From NCBI GenBank assembly GCA_027186245.1, contig CP114491.1, positions 7,065,501 through 7,129,500 of the forward strand: DNA of 64,000 nucleotides, read 5' to 3'. Under the pieces are notes generated by a model that saw nothing but the letters and a program-made list of their open reading frames with translations, was not told where the DNA came from and did not search any database. This DNA comes from Coriaria nepalensis. Taxonomy: Eukaryota > Streptophyta > Magnoliopsida > Cucurbitales > Coriariaceae. Below, piece by piece: positions 1 to 11,960 of the stretch (its first letter is position 1; the number at the start of each line of letters is the position of its first letter). The position numbers and the translations under genes are program-made.

Positions 1-20
1 CAAAGAGAAGGAGGACTTAC

Positions 21-848
21 CGGTATGCATGACAGCATGCTTTGTTGTAAAAAGCAGCTTGGGCCTCAACTGGGTTCGGATCTAAACTAAGGGCTGTTTC
101 GAATTGAACTAAAGCATCTTTGACCTGATAAATTAAATTTGTCACCAGCATGATATCAATTTTATTTCATGTATAAAAAAATGTGTCCTTGAACTTATAA
201 GGATTGAATTCAATCAAGTTGAACTGATTCTAGCAAGATTTGGAATCCCAATTTCTCCTTTTCTCGTAACATGAAGTAACGAATAGAATGAAATACCTAA
301 TCCATATTTTAGAGATCCAATTCTACTAGCTATCATATGTCTTGACCATCGAGAACAAATGCGTCAGTAAATCGAATTCTTTCAAGTTCAAGGCTAACAA
401 CTCATCAGAAAAAATGTTAAGGATAAGTAGATAACATATCAGATTAAACCCAGATTGAAGCTTAAACACTGATTCAAAAAAAAATTCATTCAATCGAAAT
501 TAACACAATTAAGTTAAGATTCATCAAGTAATCACTAAAATCAAGCACACCCTCTTCGCAAAAATAGAAATTCGAAAGTAAAGTTTAAAACCGTACCCGT
601 CCTTTGGAGAAGAGTTGGAGGCCCAGGTTGACACAAGATTCTGCAGTTTCTGTATTAGCTTCTGGGGTTTGAGAAGTAGAAGAAGATGATGATGATGATG
701 AAGAAGAGCAACGTGTAATTGAAATTTGGTACTTCTTCTTGGAAGTGGAGAAGATGGGTCTTCTTATCCGAAGCCAGGGATTTGGGCTAGCTTGTGTTTT
801 CTGGTGCGAGAAGATGAGTATTTTATGGTTCGGGGAAAGAGTGGTCAT
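21..848 (-). CDS. Plastid-type TPR protein, 5' exons only (partial)
   Basis: Two exons can be read on the minus strand: exon 1 848-597 (84 codons) and exon 2 124-21, joined by a GT-AG intron; the rest lies beyond the left edge. The N-terminus is rich in Ser, Thr and basic residues, including a run of ten serines near residues 47-56, and looks like a chloroplast transit peptide. The segment after it (CVNLGLQLFSKGRVKDALVQ, then FETALSLDP and FYNKACCHAY) has the helix-turn-helix spacing of a tetratricopeptide repeat, a protein-protein interaction module. Joining 597 to 124 keeps the frame (GGA CGG, then GTC AAA). The donor at 20 (gtaagt) leads off the window. The start is the first ATG of the frame. 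The partner and exact function are unknown; plastid location is inferred from the N-terminus only. Confidence 0.72.
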
Positions 849-1105
849 AGTTACTGATGAGAAGCTTTTTGCTTACTGGTTCAAGCTGTCTCTGCAACTA
901 ATTCGTGTGGATTGCTTAAACTCTTGACCGTCTGATTGGATATTATAAATATCAACCGTCAGATTTCCTTCATTGACTATCCAACGGCTAACGCTCGCCA
1001 AGGCTTTATGAACCCGAAAAAGCCCGAAACGTAGTCGTTGAATATGAACTTCTGAAAAGGGCATTCTGGTTCTAATGGGCTTGCGTCTAGTTTCTCTCTC
1101 TTCCG

Positions 1106-1230
1106 CGGACCATTAGTACTGGTCTTGTTTGGGTCCAGTTTCTGTCTTTTCCACGGACCGCTAGTACTGGTCTTGTTTGGGTCTAGTTTCTGTCTTTTCC
1201 ACGGACCACTAGTACTGATCTTGTTTGGGC
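1106..1230. repeat. 48-bp tandem repeat, about 2.6 copies
   Basis: The word CGGACC(A/G)(T/C)TAGTACTG recurs at 1106, 1154 and 1202, an exact 48-bp period with few mismatches between copies. Because 48 is a multiple of three, the minus-strand frame stays open through all copies (977-1381, 134 codons, giving a 16-residue repeat rich in Lys, Pro and Thr). Confidence 0.85.
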
Positions 1231-1710
1231 CATTTTTCTGGGCTTCCCACATGCATCTCTGCAATGCAATTCTTAAAACTCCATTAGTAATGTTTTGAAG
1301 GAAAGTAAAACTACTCCTTTTACCATCGTTTGTATCATTTGTGTAGCGTAACTGATTAGTAAGATGAGACTTTTTTAACAATACTAAAAAAACTTTCTAA
1401 CAAAAAGGAAGAAATCTCAAAGAGAGATAGAAAAGAGCGTAGGTTAAGAAACGACCCAGTGGTGGCAAGATTAAGAACCAAGAGAAATGAGAGACACGGC
1501 AAGGTTAATCTGAAAAAAAAAATAAAATAAAATAAAAAATCTTCATATACTTCTTACTTGTCATATTTTTAATGTGTGGCCAAACTCTCACCCTAGATCA
1601 AATCTATGTAAGATTTTCTTATTAGTTAAAAGGTTTTATTTTAGAACTAAGAAAATGACATCCGTGGTATTTTTAAAAATAAAAATATGGAGGTATGTTT
1701 TATAAATAAA

Positions 1711-1884
1711 AAATATATTTCTATATTTAAGTTTAATCCCTATTATGTTAGTATTTTTATACAATATACCCCTAAAGTTTATTAATGATTATTTAATTTT
1801 ATTCACTCGTTCTTTGAACTTTAGGGGTATATTTTATAAAATACTAACGTAATAGGGATTAAATTTAAATATAGAAATATAATT
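1711..1884. repeat. Palindromic MITE-like inverted repeat
   Basis: Arms 1711-1780 and 1817-1884 are near-perfect reverse complements (shared blocks include TTTAATCCCTATTA and TATACCCCTAAAGTT) around a loop of about 36 bp. The size, AT-richness and lack of coding potential fit a foldback MITE or a small hairpin. No target-site duplication was assigned. Confidence 0.75.
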
Positions 1885-2086
1885 CTCCTACCGAAACAAA
1901 AGGGACAAAATATCTAAAGCATGCAAGTAGCAAGTACTAGCTTTTAGTGTTCATATTATATATAGTGTTATAGATACAATCCTTAATGACTAAACATCCA
2001 TGATCCGACTAAACGAGGTTACATCTTGGTTGTTACTTTTTTTATCCTATTGCTGATATAGCAGATGTCAAGCATTAAGTCATTTT

Positions 2087-2457
2087 TGTTAGTGGTATCG
2101 AGTTCGTCGAGTATGTCGACGCGCTGAGTACATCGAGTATGTCGACATGTTAAGTACATCGGGGTGTCGAGGTATCAAGGCATTAAGTACGTCACATATT
2201 GGAGACGTCGAGTACGTTGAGCGATGGAGGCATCAAGGCATTGAGTACGTGAGCTGTCACACGCGTGCGGCCTCTACCATACTCAGCTGGTTATTAGAAA
2301 ATCAGTTAGAGAAGTTAGTTTGCAGTTAGAATGATCACGCACTCTTTATGCTGATAATCAGTTGTGATCATTAGTATAAAAAAAGAAGTTCTTTCTCTTT
2401 GTAATCTAATGATTTGATCTAATAAAGAATCAAACCGATTTCTCCTCCTTAGTTAAC
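2087..2457 (+). repeat. Probable 5' LTR of copia relic 1
   Basis: Begins TGTTAGTGG and ends GTTAACA. It is followed at once by TAGTATTAGAGCTC, a decayed version of the initiator-Met tRNA primer binding site (TGGTATCAGAGC) usual in Ty1-copia elements. A TATAAAAAAAG box (2377) and an AATAAAG signal (2420) sit in the expected R/U5 order. The U3 part contains short imperfect repeats built on GTCGA, GAGTA and AAGTAC (2100-2250). No matching 3' LTR was found downstream. Confidence 0.65.
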
Positions 2458-4300
2458 ATAGTATTAGAGCTCTATACTCCATAATCAAATTCTTTCCACC
2501 CTTAATCAAATCGTCCAAAAATATCTACAAATATAAAAGATAATTCTCTAACTTAAGATTAACTAACTGTGATTCCTCTACAAAATATATTTGTTCCTTC
2601 ACACATGGATTTCAATCACCCTTACTTCATTCATCCATCCATCAGAGACATTAGGACTAGTTCATCAACCTTTAGTTTGATCCAGAAATCATGGAATCTG
2701 GTCACGAGCGATGTTGAATGCCTTAACTTCAAAGATTAAGATAGGCTATTATAAGTGAATGATTAATCCTCTTCTTGCATAGAGCTAAGATCAATGGAAC
2801 TATCTTTGGCTGGATATTCAATTATGTTTCCAAAGAACTTTATTCTGGAATCGTGTATTCAAAATCTACCTTTATAGTGTGAAAAGACTTGAATCATCAT
2901 TTCTGCCAATATTATTATAGTTGGTGCTAGCACATGTATTTTTGTTGGCATGACCAATACATCAAAGGATTGGATAATTGATAGTGATGCTAGCAATCAC
3001 ATGACATACGATTTCAACTTGTTAATTGATCTCATTTCAAATACCATTAGTTCATTTACTACTATTGGTTTGCCTAATGGAAATATTAGTCATGCTTCAT
3101 ACTCTGGTAAAATTAAAATTAATGATTCACTCACTCTTAGGAATGTTTTATATGTTCCTAACTACAAATACAACCTACTTTCTATCTCGAGCGTTGCCAA
3201 TGACACCAAATTCTCCGTCACTTTAAATGAGAAGTCATGTTTTTTGCAAGACAATTTGACTGGAGCAACGATGGTGATTGGTAAACTGTTGCATGGGTTA
3301 TACTATCTTCAAGTTGATAGGCAACCTTCCAATACTGCATCTACTTCCTTTTGCATTACTTAATTCTTCCGGTTTTACTCTTGTAACCAAATATATGCTC
3401 ATTTTGTAAATAAAATCGCAGTTAAAGATCTCATGATATGACATGAAAGATTGGGGCATCTTTCATTTTCCAAATTGTGTTCCTTACCAGACTTTACTTA
3501 TCTCAAAGTTTCTCCTTATCCTTATTGTCATATTTGTGTGTTGGCAAAGAAAATACGAAGTCCATTCCCACATAGCTTATATACTACGTCTACACTATTT
3601 TAACTCATTCATATGGACATTTTGGGCCCACACAAAACACCTAATCATACCAATGCAAAGTATTTTTTAACCACACTGGATTATTTCAGTAGAGGTATAT
3701 GGATCTTTCTTATGTATCACAAATATAAAGCATATGATCATATCAAAGCCTTCATACAAATGAGACAAATTCAATTCTCACATAAACCTCAAAAGATCCG
3801 CACAAACAATGGCCTAGAATTTGTCAACACTAAATGTGCCTCCCTCTTCTCATCCTTATGAATACTACATGAGAAATTATGTCCTCATACACCACAACAA
3901 AGTGACAGAGTTGAAAGAAAGCATAGACACATCTTAAACGTTGCTCACGCTATAAAATTTCAAGCCAATCTCCTTGATCAATACTGAGGAGACTGTGTCT
4001 TAACTACCACCTACTTAATCAACAAAACTCTAACTCATCTTCTACACAACAAGACTCCTTATAAGTTATTATTTGGCAAGCCCCCTTCTCTTGTCCATCC
4101 TTGCTTCTTTTGTTGTCTCACTTATGTTACTTCGCTTAACAATTATAATAAACTGTCTTCTAGATCAATTCCTTGCATTCTTTTAGGATATGCTCAATCA
4201 CAAAAAGCATATAGATAAGACAATTTTAAAAATTATGAGTCGATATATATATATTTCAATATATGCTGGGAGTATTTACTTTCTATAGCTGTGATGGACT
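2458..4300 (+). mobile_element. Ty1-copia retrotransposon relic 1 (gag-protease-integrase)
   Basis: Broken copia polyprotein. Near 2606-2860 translated pieces match copia gag (NHPYFIHPS, then INGTIFGWIFNYVSKELY). At 2962 the protease region reads WIIDSDASNHMT, followed by a pre-integrase stretch (LYVPNYKYNLLSISS). From 3613 the integrase core appears (MDILGPH, TTLDYFSRGIWIF, IRTNNGLEFVN), then a corrupted FLGYAQSQKAYR near 4185. Frameshifts and stops interrupt every domain. No reverse transcriptase or RNase H follows, so the 3' half is deleted. In a functional element these would be assembly, maturation and integration proteins; this copy is dead. Confidence 0.9.
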
Positions 4301-7300
4301 CATGTCATTTGATCGGAGTCATTCGAAGTCAAATACTCCTAAACTATGTTAAATGCCTCCCAACATTTCTAACGTGTATGAAACATGAATGTACTATAGT
4401 AACGAAAACATAATGATCATGTTGACGTTACATATAATATGATACGTCACAACTTTTTAGGGCACGAATACATATTTGAACATCCTTAAATCCATTCTCA
4501 GTTATTTGTCTTAATATTAGATTGTTAAAAGAGGATATACTCAAGGAGTGTATATTAGAATACATCATTATCTAGACCGAGATACATCTAAGCAACTCTC
4601 CAGGCATGCCTAGAACATCAATCTTCATACAATTGTACAGCAACAACTGATCCAAATCAAAGATAGATTAGAGGAGGACTCATGCAATAAAGTGACAACT
4701 CCTATATATGTGCTTCAAATTGTTCTTCCACAAAGTAAATGAACTGCAAAAGCCTTTTTTTAAAAAAAAAAACGATTATAATGGTTCTCTTCTTAATTGA
4801 GAGGCAACAAAAAATGATGCCCTCTTCAAATTGAGCGTATGTACCTTTTGTTGGGCGGCAAGGGTTTGTACTGCACGCCCTCAACGTCCGGCGTAGCCTT
4901 CAATTTCTAAAGAGTGGGGATTCCAATTTAAGTCTAATCCAAAATGAGAGATCAAGTAAATATAATTTAATTTTTTGTTATAAATTATAAAGTTAGAATA
5001 ACTTAGGTCAAGTTTTAATTCTAATAGGATAATGTAGCTAGGTTCAAATCTCATGAATAATATAATAAGTAAATAAATAAATAAATAAATATAATAAATA
5101 TATATAATTTTCATGATCGGTCTAAGTAATTACTATCTTCACCATTTTCATATTTTTCTTAACAAACGGTAATAATCTTAATGGTCTTTAGATAGTTTGT
5201 TTAAATATTTATACTATACTTATTATTTTTTTAAAAATTTCAGTATTTTATGATACAATCGATCAAAATTTAATTAATAATATAATTTTCTTTCATTTAG
5301 CTAATGCTATTATTTATAATTATAATAAGTTTGAACTTTATATCTGCTCATTTTCGCCGACGATTCTACCAATAAAATCTATAAATATCTCAAATTTATA
5401 TTTTTTTATCTTTCTAAAAATTATAAAATAATTATAAATATATATAATTTTGGCCTACCACCTGCCTTAAGACAAATTTTCTGACTCCGCTAATTGACTG
5501 TCCTTGTTGAACAACATTTACAGTAAGAATAATGTTCTTAATAGTGCATGGTTTTGCAAAGTCGGATAACATTCTACAAATCTTACATTTTTCTAACGTA
5601 AACATATATATTGTATGGTTGTCCTTTTCAACCGATTTGCGAAAGTAAGGGCTGTAATCCATTACATTAGAACCTAAAGTTCTTTTCATTGATTAGAAAG
5701 ATGAGAGCAAAAAAGAAAAAAGGAAAAAAAAAGAAAAAAGAAAAAAGAAAAAGTAGAAAAATAGAAAAAGTAATTGAAGTATATGTGTAGAGCAACAAAA
5801 TGGTAATTATTGTCTCGCTATATGATAAGAACCTTGCTCTTGCAGTATATATAGATCATAGCCAAAATAGCTACACGTGCATTTTGAGGAAGTATATATA
5901 TATATATAGTACACGTCAGAGACACACTTTCACAAGGAAAAGCTACCCTTCATTTCATGATGCCGGTTTGAAAATCCCATGTACGTAGGGGCACTCTCAA
6001 ATGTCTCTCTTTCTCTCCTTTCTTTTACTCATGTCATGCATCATGAAAATTGAAAAGGACGTTGCCTCCATTCATTATGTCGTTGGCAAGATCATGCTCA
6101 TCCACATCATCTTTCAACAAGAATTTTTTTTAGGGTTTTTGTATCCATTACGAGCTACAATGGTGCGACTCCAATGTATTTCCCATATTCCGGCTTTTAA
6201 TGGTCAGATGTGGATTGTTGCGTGTGCATGTATTTAGTCATGAGGATTGAACTGGGGCATGCAAGAGTAAAGGTACTATATACAAAGAAAATGTCGCTAC
6301 TTTAGATGAACAAAAACCAAGTAATGAACATCGGTCGGTGAATAAAGAGGTGATTACGAGAGTTCACAACTATGTGATTTATTAGAATCGAGTATAAAGA
6401 GTAGGGTTGATCAAATCAGTCCGACCTGATCCCAATCGTGATCGGACTAAGTCAGTGCAAATGTTAGATCACTATTGGGTCAAATTGGTTTGATTGATTT
6501 CAGTCAGATTCTTGATTTTATCAAAATTTCATGAGATTTTCTAATATCAACACCCGACTGCCATTCGACCGACTAATTTTGACTTCATTTAGGTTAGACC
6601 GATATAATCAACCGGAGGAAAGAGGGGGATAAATTAAGTGTTCATAGAGAAGAGTTAGGGGCATGGTTATAATTTTATTTTGAGATCGTAATATATATCC
6701 TACATTGTTAATCCAAATGCTGCATATTCAATTAACTCTTATATAACACGATATCGCATTGTTTCATAACGTGATATTCTTGTGTGCAATATACTTCTCA
6801 TCCATCTTTCTTGTTTGTTTGTTGACTTAATTTCATATGTGATCACATCATTAACGTGCAAGAGTCACTATGAATCAATAACGCACAAACAATTGCTCAA
6901 ACAAAAGGAGCTTAATTTGCCCCTTTATTCATCATTGAAATTGGAAGATTTTTCGGCTCTAGACGATCATGAAAGCTTAAATCTCAACCTCATGAAACTT
7001 ATAATGATGGATTTTTGGATAAGATGGCATTCAAATGTTTTAAGAGTACATATACGGATAATAGTGAATACTTCCGAGAAGGTAGTGGAGGACACCATAA
7101 TTTGATTGCAGCATGCGATGAACCATCCCCGCCTAGCAACTAGTGAAGAAAAAGAAAAACTCTCCATCTCCTTTTCATTAATAAAAAAAGTATGCTTTTT
7201 CATGCACTATCTGAAACTTCCCACATTTGGAAAAACGTTCTTAAGTTCCCCTCCACTCAATATTTTCTAAATATCTTCATATAGGTGAATTGAGTGCGGA

Positions 7301-7355
7301 TAGAGATGCGGGGAACATATATAGGTTATATGCAATGACCGTACCACGTTCATTG
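4301..7355. other. AT-rich spacer without a recognised gene
   Basis: Only short chance frames. It contains AT-rich and TAAA/TATA low-complexity tracts (5060-5110, 5400-5450) and a purine-only A/G stretch at 5700-5770. I see no protein family, tRNA or clear transposon end here. Confidence 0.5.
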
Positions 7356-7908
7356 TTAGAACCTAATTGATTTGAGAATGATCTAATTCTATTAAGAAAT
7401 TAATCTTTTTATTCTAAGTGAAATTTGCATTGACTCGAATGAAGGGAGTTAGTCTAAGCTCAATCTGATTTGTTGGTGTTGATCTCACTCCATTTGATTT
7501 TGTGGATTATGATCTATTTAGTTTTCTTGTTGCTGGTGTATTCTTAGGCTGGATGTCTTGCTTTGCAAGTCGAGGTTATTATTGAATATGATAGATGAAT
7601 CTTTACTTCCATCAATTTTTATCGGGATTGACCATTGGTCTCTTGGACAACAAGATGAATTTTCTTTTGAAACCTAGCCCCTTTCTGTTTTTGGTGTAAT
7701 TGATCATATAGATCATTATTAGTTGTGTTAGTCTTTAATTTTCAATTATATTTTACTTGATTTAAGGAGTGTAGTGGTAGCTTTGTACTCAGTTTTTTTC
7801 TCTCTCTATATATGCTGTAAAACTTTCAAGTTTAATGCAATTCGATTTTCTACATTTTTACTCCTATGTTCTTGCTTAAATATAAGTTTTTTTTCTTTTT
7901 GCTTTCTA
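7356..7908 (+). repeat. Probable 5' LTR of copia relic 2
   Basis: Starts TGTTAGAACC and runs to GCTTTCTA, just before ATATGGTGTCAGAAC, which resembles the TGGTGTCAGAGC-type copia primer binding site. The final CA is apparently decayed to TA. A pyrimidine-rich tract with TCTCTCTATATATG (7798) lies in the expected promoter/R area. No 3' partner LTR was identified, so the left boundary is a judgement from the TGTT start. Confidence 0.5.
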
Positions 7909-10900
7909 ATATGGTGTCAGAACATCAATCTTAAAGAGAACCAATGTAAGCTTGAAATCTTTGTCTTAAACCTTCTTAAGTTTAGTTTTACCATAATCAA
8001 ACTCTGTCGAATCCAAATCAAGTCAGTTTACTTTCACCACCAGTGTTTAATGGGAAAGGGTATCATATTTAGAGTGACAAAATGCAAAACTCCATAATTG
8101 TATTTGATCTATGGGAAGCTGTTGAAGAAGGGTATGATCAACCAGCTAAAGATGCTAACCTCACAGTGAATCAATTGAAGGCAGATAAGGAGAAAATATT
8201 GAAAAATTTTAGAGTCATGAATGTCATCTAGTAAACCATTTCCAATGAAATTTACACCATAATTCTTGGTGTCATGAACGCTAAGATAACATGGGAATCA
8301 CTTCAATTTGAGTTTCATGGCACTAAGAGAATTTGTGCAGTTAATCTCTTAGTTGGTAGAAGAAATTTTGAAGCTCTAAGGATGAAGGAAGATGAACCAG
8401 TTTAAGCCTTTATAGAAAAGCTGAATGAAGTTATCAACCAAATGAGAATGCTTGGTAATGATATCTCTTAGTCAAAAATACAAAACAAGGTGTTAGTGTC
8501 TATAGAGGAGAGTAAAGATTTATTCACTATCACTCTTAGTGAGTTGATGGGATCTCTGCAAGTGAATGAGAATAGGCACTCGAATAGAGCTAATGTTCTA
8601 TCTAAAAGTGCTTTGTTGGCTAAGCACAAGAAGCCTTAAAAGAAGGAAAATCAGACAAGCAGTTTGAGGGATTGATTTAACTCAAACAAAAGGAAGCAGT
8701 TTAGTTGCAACTTTTGTAAAAGAAAAGGCCATACTGAGAAGTTTTGTTGGAGCAAAAACAAGATTGAATGCTCGATCTACAAGAAGCTTGGACATGTCGA
8801 TAAATATTGCAGGAGAAAGTCTTCTGATGTTGGATCCTCATCCCAATAGGCAAGTGCAGCAGAACAAGAGGAGCACATTTTCATGGCTTATTCAAATTTT
8901 GAGTCCAAGAAAGAATGATTTATTGATAGTGGATGTTCCAACCACATATCACACGATCTTGATCTATTTGAGACAATAGACAAGATTTTTTCAACCAATA
9001 TAATAGGGAAATAAAGAAACAATTCGAGCTCTTAGTAGAGGAACTGTTGTTGTACAAACTAGTAGTGGAATGAGGCATATAACTAATGTGTTATATATGT
9101 CTAACATCAATCACAATCTACTAAGTGTAGGGTAGATGATGAAGCATACATTCTAATATTTAGAGGATCTCACTGTGTTATCAATGATGCTCAGCTGAAT
9201 GAAGTGGTCAGAGTTCCAATTCAACATAATTGATTCATTATAAATTGGAAACATCAAGGAGTAGATGCTTGGATATGGCACAAATGTTTTGGCCATTTTG
9301 ATCTCAAGTCTATCAAGAAGCTAAACTCAAAAGGTATTACAAAAGACATAACTCCTGTTCAACCTCAACTTGACGTGTGTGAAGGTTGTCAACTTGAAAA
9401 TACGAAGAAGAAGGCATTTCCAAAATAATCAAGCTCAAGGGCTTTGGAGAAACTTGAGTTGATCCACTTAGATATATGTGAACTTCTTAATGTAATGTCT
9501 TTAAATAGCTCCAACTATTTTATCATCTTCATAGATGACAAGTCAAGGTTCTATTGGATACATTTTCTCAAAGAAAAGTCTAAAGTATTTTTTGTCTTCA
9601 AGAAGCTTAAGGCATTGGTGGAGACAAAAAGTGAGAAGAAAATGAAGGCTATCAAAATATATAATGGAGAAGAATATGTGTCACTCGAGTTCAAATAGTT
9701 CTATCAAGGTAATGGTATTAATCATCAACTTACTATTCCTTATAATCCTCAATAGAATGGTGTTTCTGAAAGGAAAAAAAGAACCATAATGAAGATGATA
9801 AAGAGTATGTAATTTGAAAAGCAAATGCCAAAGAAGTTTTGGGTTGAAGCTGCAAGTACAAGTGCGTACATTCTGAACAGACTTCCAATTAAGTCTGTAA
9901 ATAACATGACTCAATTTAAAGCATGGTATGGCAGTAAGCCTTTTGTCTCTTACATGAAAATCTTTGGCTTCATGTGTTTTTTGCATATACCATATGCAAA
10001 AAGAGATAAGCTCTCTGAGAAGGCTGAGAAGTGTGTTTTACCAAGCTATAACCTTGATGCCAAAGGTTATAGGATATTTAATCCTAAGGCAAAAAAAAGT
10101 AGTAAATGCTCGAGACATAACAGTTAATGAAGGAATCAAGTTTGATTAGAATTTGAAATGAATTAATGCTGACTTTTTTGATCTCATTCCTGAAAGTCAA
10201 ATCCCATAAACTCAAGAAGATAGTGAATTAGAATTTGATTATGAACCAAGAGTCCAAAGGTTTAGGCCTTTTACTGAAGTGTATCAAAGGTGTAATGCTG
10301 TTGTGTCTGATAAATGACGAACATTGGGTGAATGAAATGAAGGAGGACCTGAACATAGTTGAAAAAATTCAGATATATGAACTTGTAGATAGACCTAAAC
10401 ATCATAAGAAATATAAGGCAAGACTTGTTGTCAAAGGATATGCTCAACAAAATGGTATTGACTATTCTGAGACCCTTGCTCCTATAGCTAGGCTAGGCAC
10501 AATTAGACTTTTAATTGGGCTCGTTGCTGGCAATGATTGATGCATACGTCAACTAGATGTGAAGTATGCATTCCATAATAGAATTTTGGAGGAAGAAATC
10601 TATGTCAATCAACCTAAGGGTTTTCATGTGAAGGGTCAAGAACACAGAGTGTTCAAATTGTTTAAAGCTCTCTATGGATTGAAACAGACTCCTAGAGCTT
10701 GGTATAGTAGGATTGATAATTATCTTATCTCCTCTAATTTCAAGAGAAGTGAAAGTGATCCTACTCTATATGTCAAAAGATCAGGTACTTCAATCTAATA
10801 ATCTCTCTTTATGTTGATGATTTGTTAATTACTGAAAATGATGAAGCAGCTACGATAATTTTCAAATATGAGATGAAATTAGTATTTTAAATGACTAAGT

Positions 10901-11330
10901 TAGGGTTGATGAAATTTTTCTTGGGAATGGAAGTGTTCCAAAAGTCTGGAAAGATATTTTTGTTACAAAGGAAGTATGCTAAGAATATGTTGAAGAAGTT
11001 TAAAACGGATTTTCGCAAACCTGTTTCCACACCTTTGCTAATAAATAGTTGGTAAAGGAAGATGACACTTAGAAAGTAGTTGAAACTTAATTTATAAGTT
11101 GAATTGGTGGTCAAGGTTTATGCATTGTCCATGTCAAAATCATCTTTGTGCAGCCATAAGAGTTCTAAGGTACTTGAAAGGGACTTCAGATTTTGGAACA
11201 CTATTTGAAGAAGGTAAGCCTCAATTATAGGGTATGTTGATAGTGATTGGGCTGGATCTCTGGATGATTCTAAAAACACCAGTGGATATTACTTCACTTT
11301 CTCATCAGGCGTGTGGAAACACAAGTGGAT
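7909..11330 (+). mobile_element. Ty1-copia retrotransposon relic 2 (gag to RNase H)
   Basis: All copia domains are present in order but with many stops: gag (8100-8640); two zinc knuckles near 8705-8815 (CNFCKRKGHTEKFC, then a CSIYKKLGHVDKYC in which the second Cys is Tyr); protease FIDSGCSNH (8921); pre-integrase (9260-9420); integrase (9444-9830, HLDICELLN, FIIFIDDKSRFYWIHF); reverse transcriptase (10235-10900, ARLVVKGYAQQNGIDYSETL, QTPRAWYSRID, YVDDLL at 10812); and the start of RNase H (VDSDWAGSLDDSKNTSGYYF, 11233-11300). Several stops fall where Gln or Trp is expected (for example NPQ-stop-NGVSER at 9748), suggesting C-to-T decay. It is truncated at about 11310 where unrelated copia sequence begins. 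Confidence 0.93.
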
Positions 11331-11399
11331 GATTGGGCTGGATCTTCGATATGAAATCTATTGGGTAAAGAAAACAATAAATATACATTACAACTTTAA

Positions 11400-11960
11400 A
11401 AATGATGAACATAAATTGAACACTAAAGAAGCATTCAAACGCATCCTATAAACCTGAGCTTACATAGCAAAACATAATGACTGCTAATACTAAAGAATTC
11501 CCATTCTACCTCCTTCCTGCATGCGGCTAGAGCCACAAATTCTGATGCCATGGTAGAATCAACAATATAAGTTTGCTTCTTGGATGCCCTAGAACGGCAC
11601 CTGCACCAAGGGTGAATGTTGAACCAGTAGTTGATAAATGGGTTTCATCTTAGTTTGTTAGCAAGCTAGCATCCTACTATCCTTCTAGGACAGTTGGATA
11701 CCCTTAGTAACTTATGCCATAGTTTATTGTCTTCTTTAAATATTTAAACATTCGATGTACCGCATTCCAATACTCATTACTAGGATTACTAGTAAATCTA
11801 CTAAGTTTTCCTACATCAAAAGCTATGTTGGGACTAGTGTAAGTCATGACATATATTAAACACCTAATTGCTCTTCCATAATCTAATTAAGCAATCGGTC
11901 TCCCATGATTTTGACTTAATTTGATACTACTATCAAATGATATACTTACGAGTGTGTTTT
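11400..11960 (-). mobile_element. Ty1-copia RT/RNase H fragment, reverse orientation
   Basis: The reverse complement gives LDYGRAIRCLIYVMTYTSPN followed by a run containing KLSRFTSNPS, WNAVHRMFKYLKKT (about 11880-11730), then SKKQTYIVDSTMASEFVALA and CRKEVEWE (11580-11480). These are the connection and RNase H segments of a copia polyprotein. Orientation is opposite to the neighbouring relic, so this is a separate insertion or an inverted piece. No LTRs were assigned with confidence. Confidence 0.82.

Larger units (their letters stand above)
849..2086. other. Spacer upstream of the TPR gene, with repeats
   Basis: No convincing gene. It holds GGCCCA/TGGGCT-type site II-like motifs near 1074 and 1226, common in promoters of plant housekeeping and organelle-protein genes. 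It also holds a 48-bp unit present three times (1106-1230) and a palindromic element (1711-1884). The first two could belong to the promoter of the minus-strand TPR gene. Confidence 0.5.

Noticed and set aside
4500..4900. Search for the 3' LTR of copia relic 1
   Set aside because: TGTTAAAAGAGG at 4521 has an LTR-like start, but nothing after it resembles the 5' LTR at 2087-2457.
6400..6620. GGTTGATCAAATCAGTC-type segment resembling a hAT subterminal region
   Set aside because: No matching partner end or target-site duplication found.
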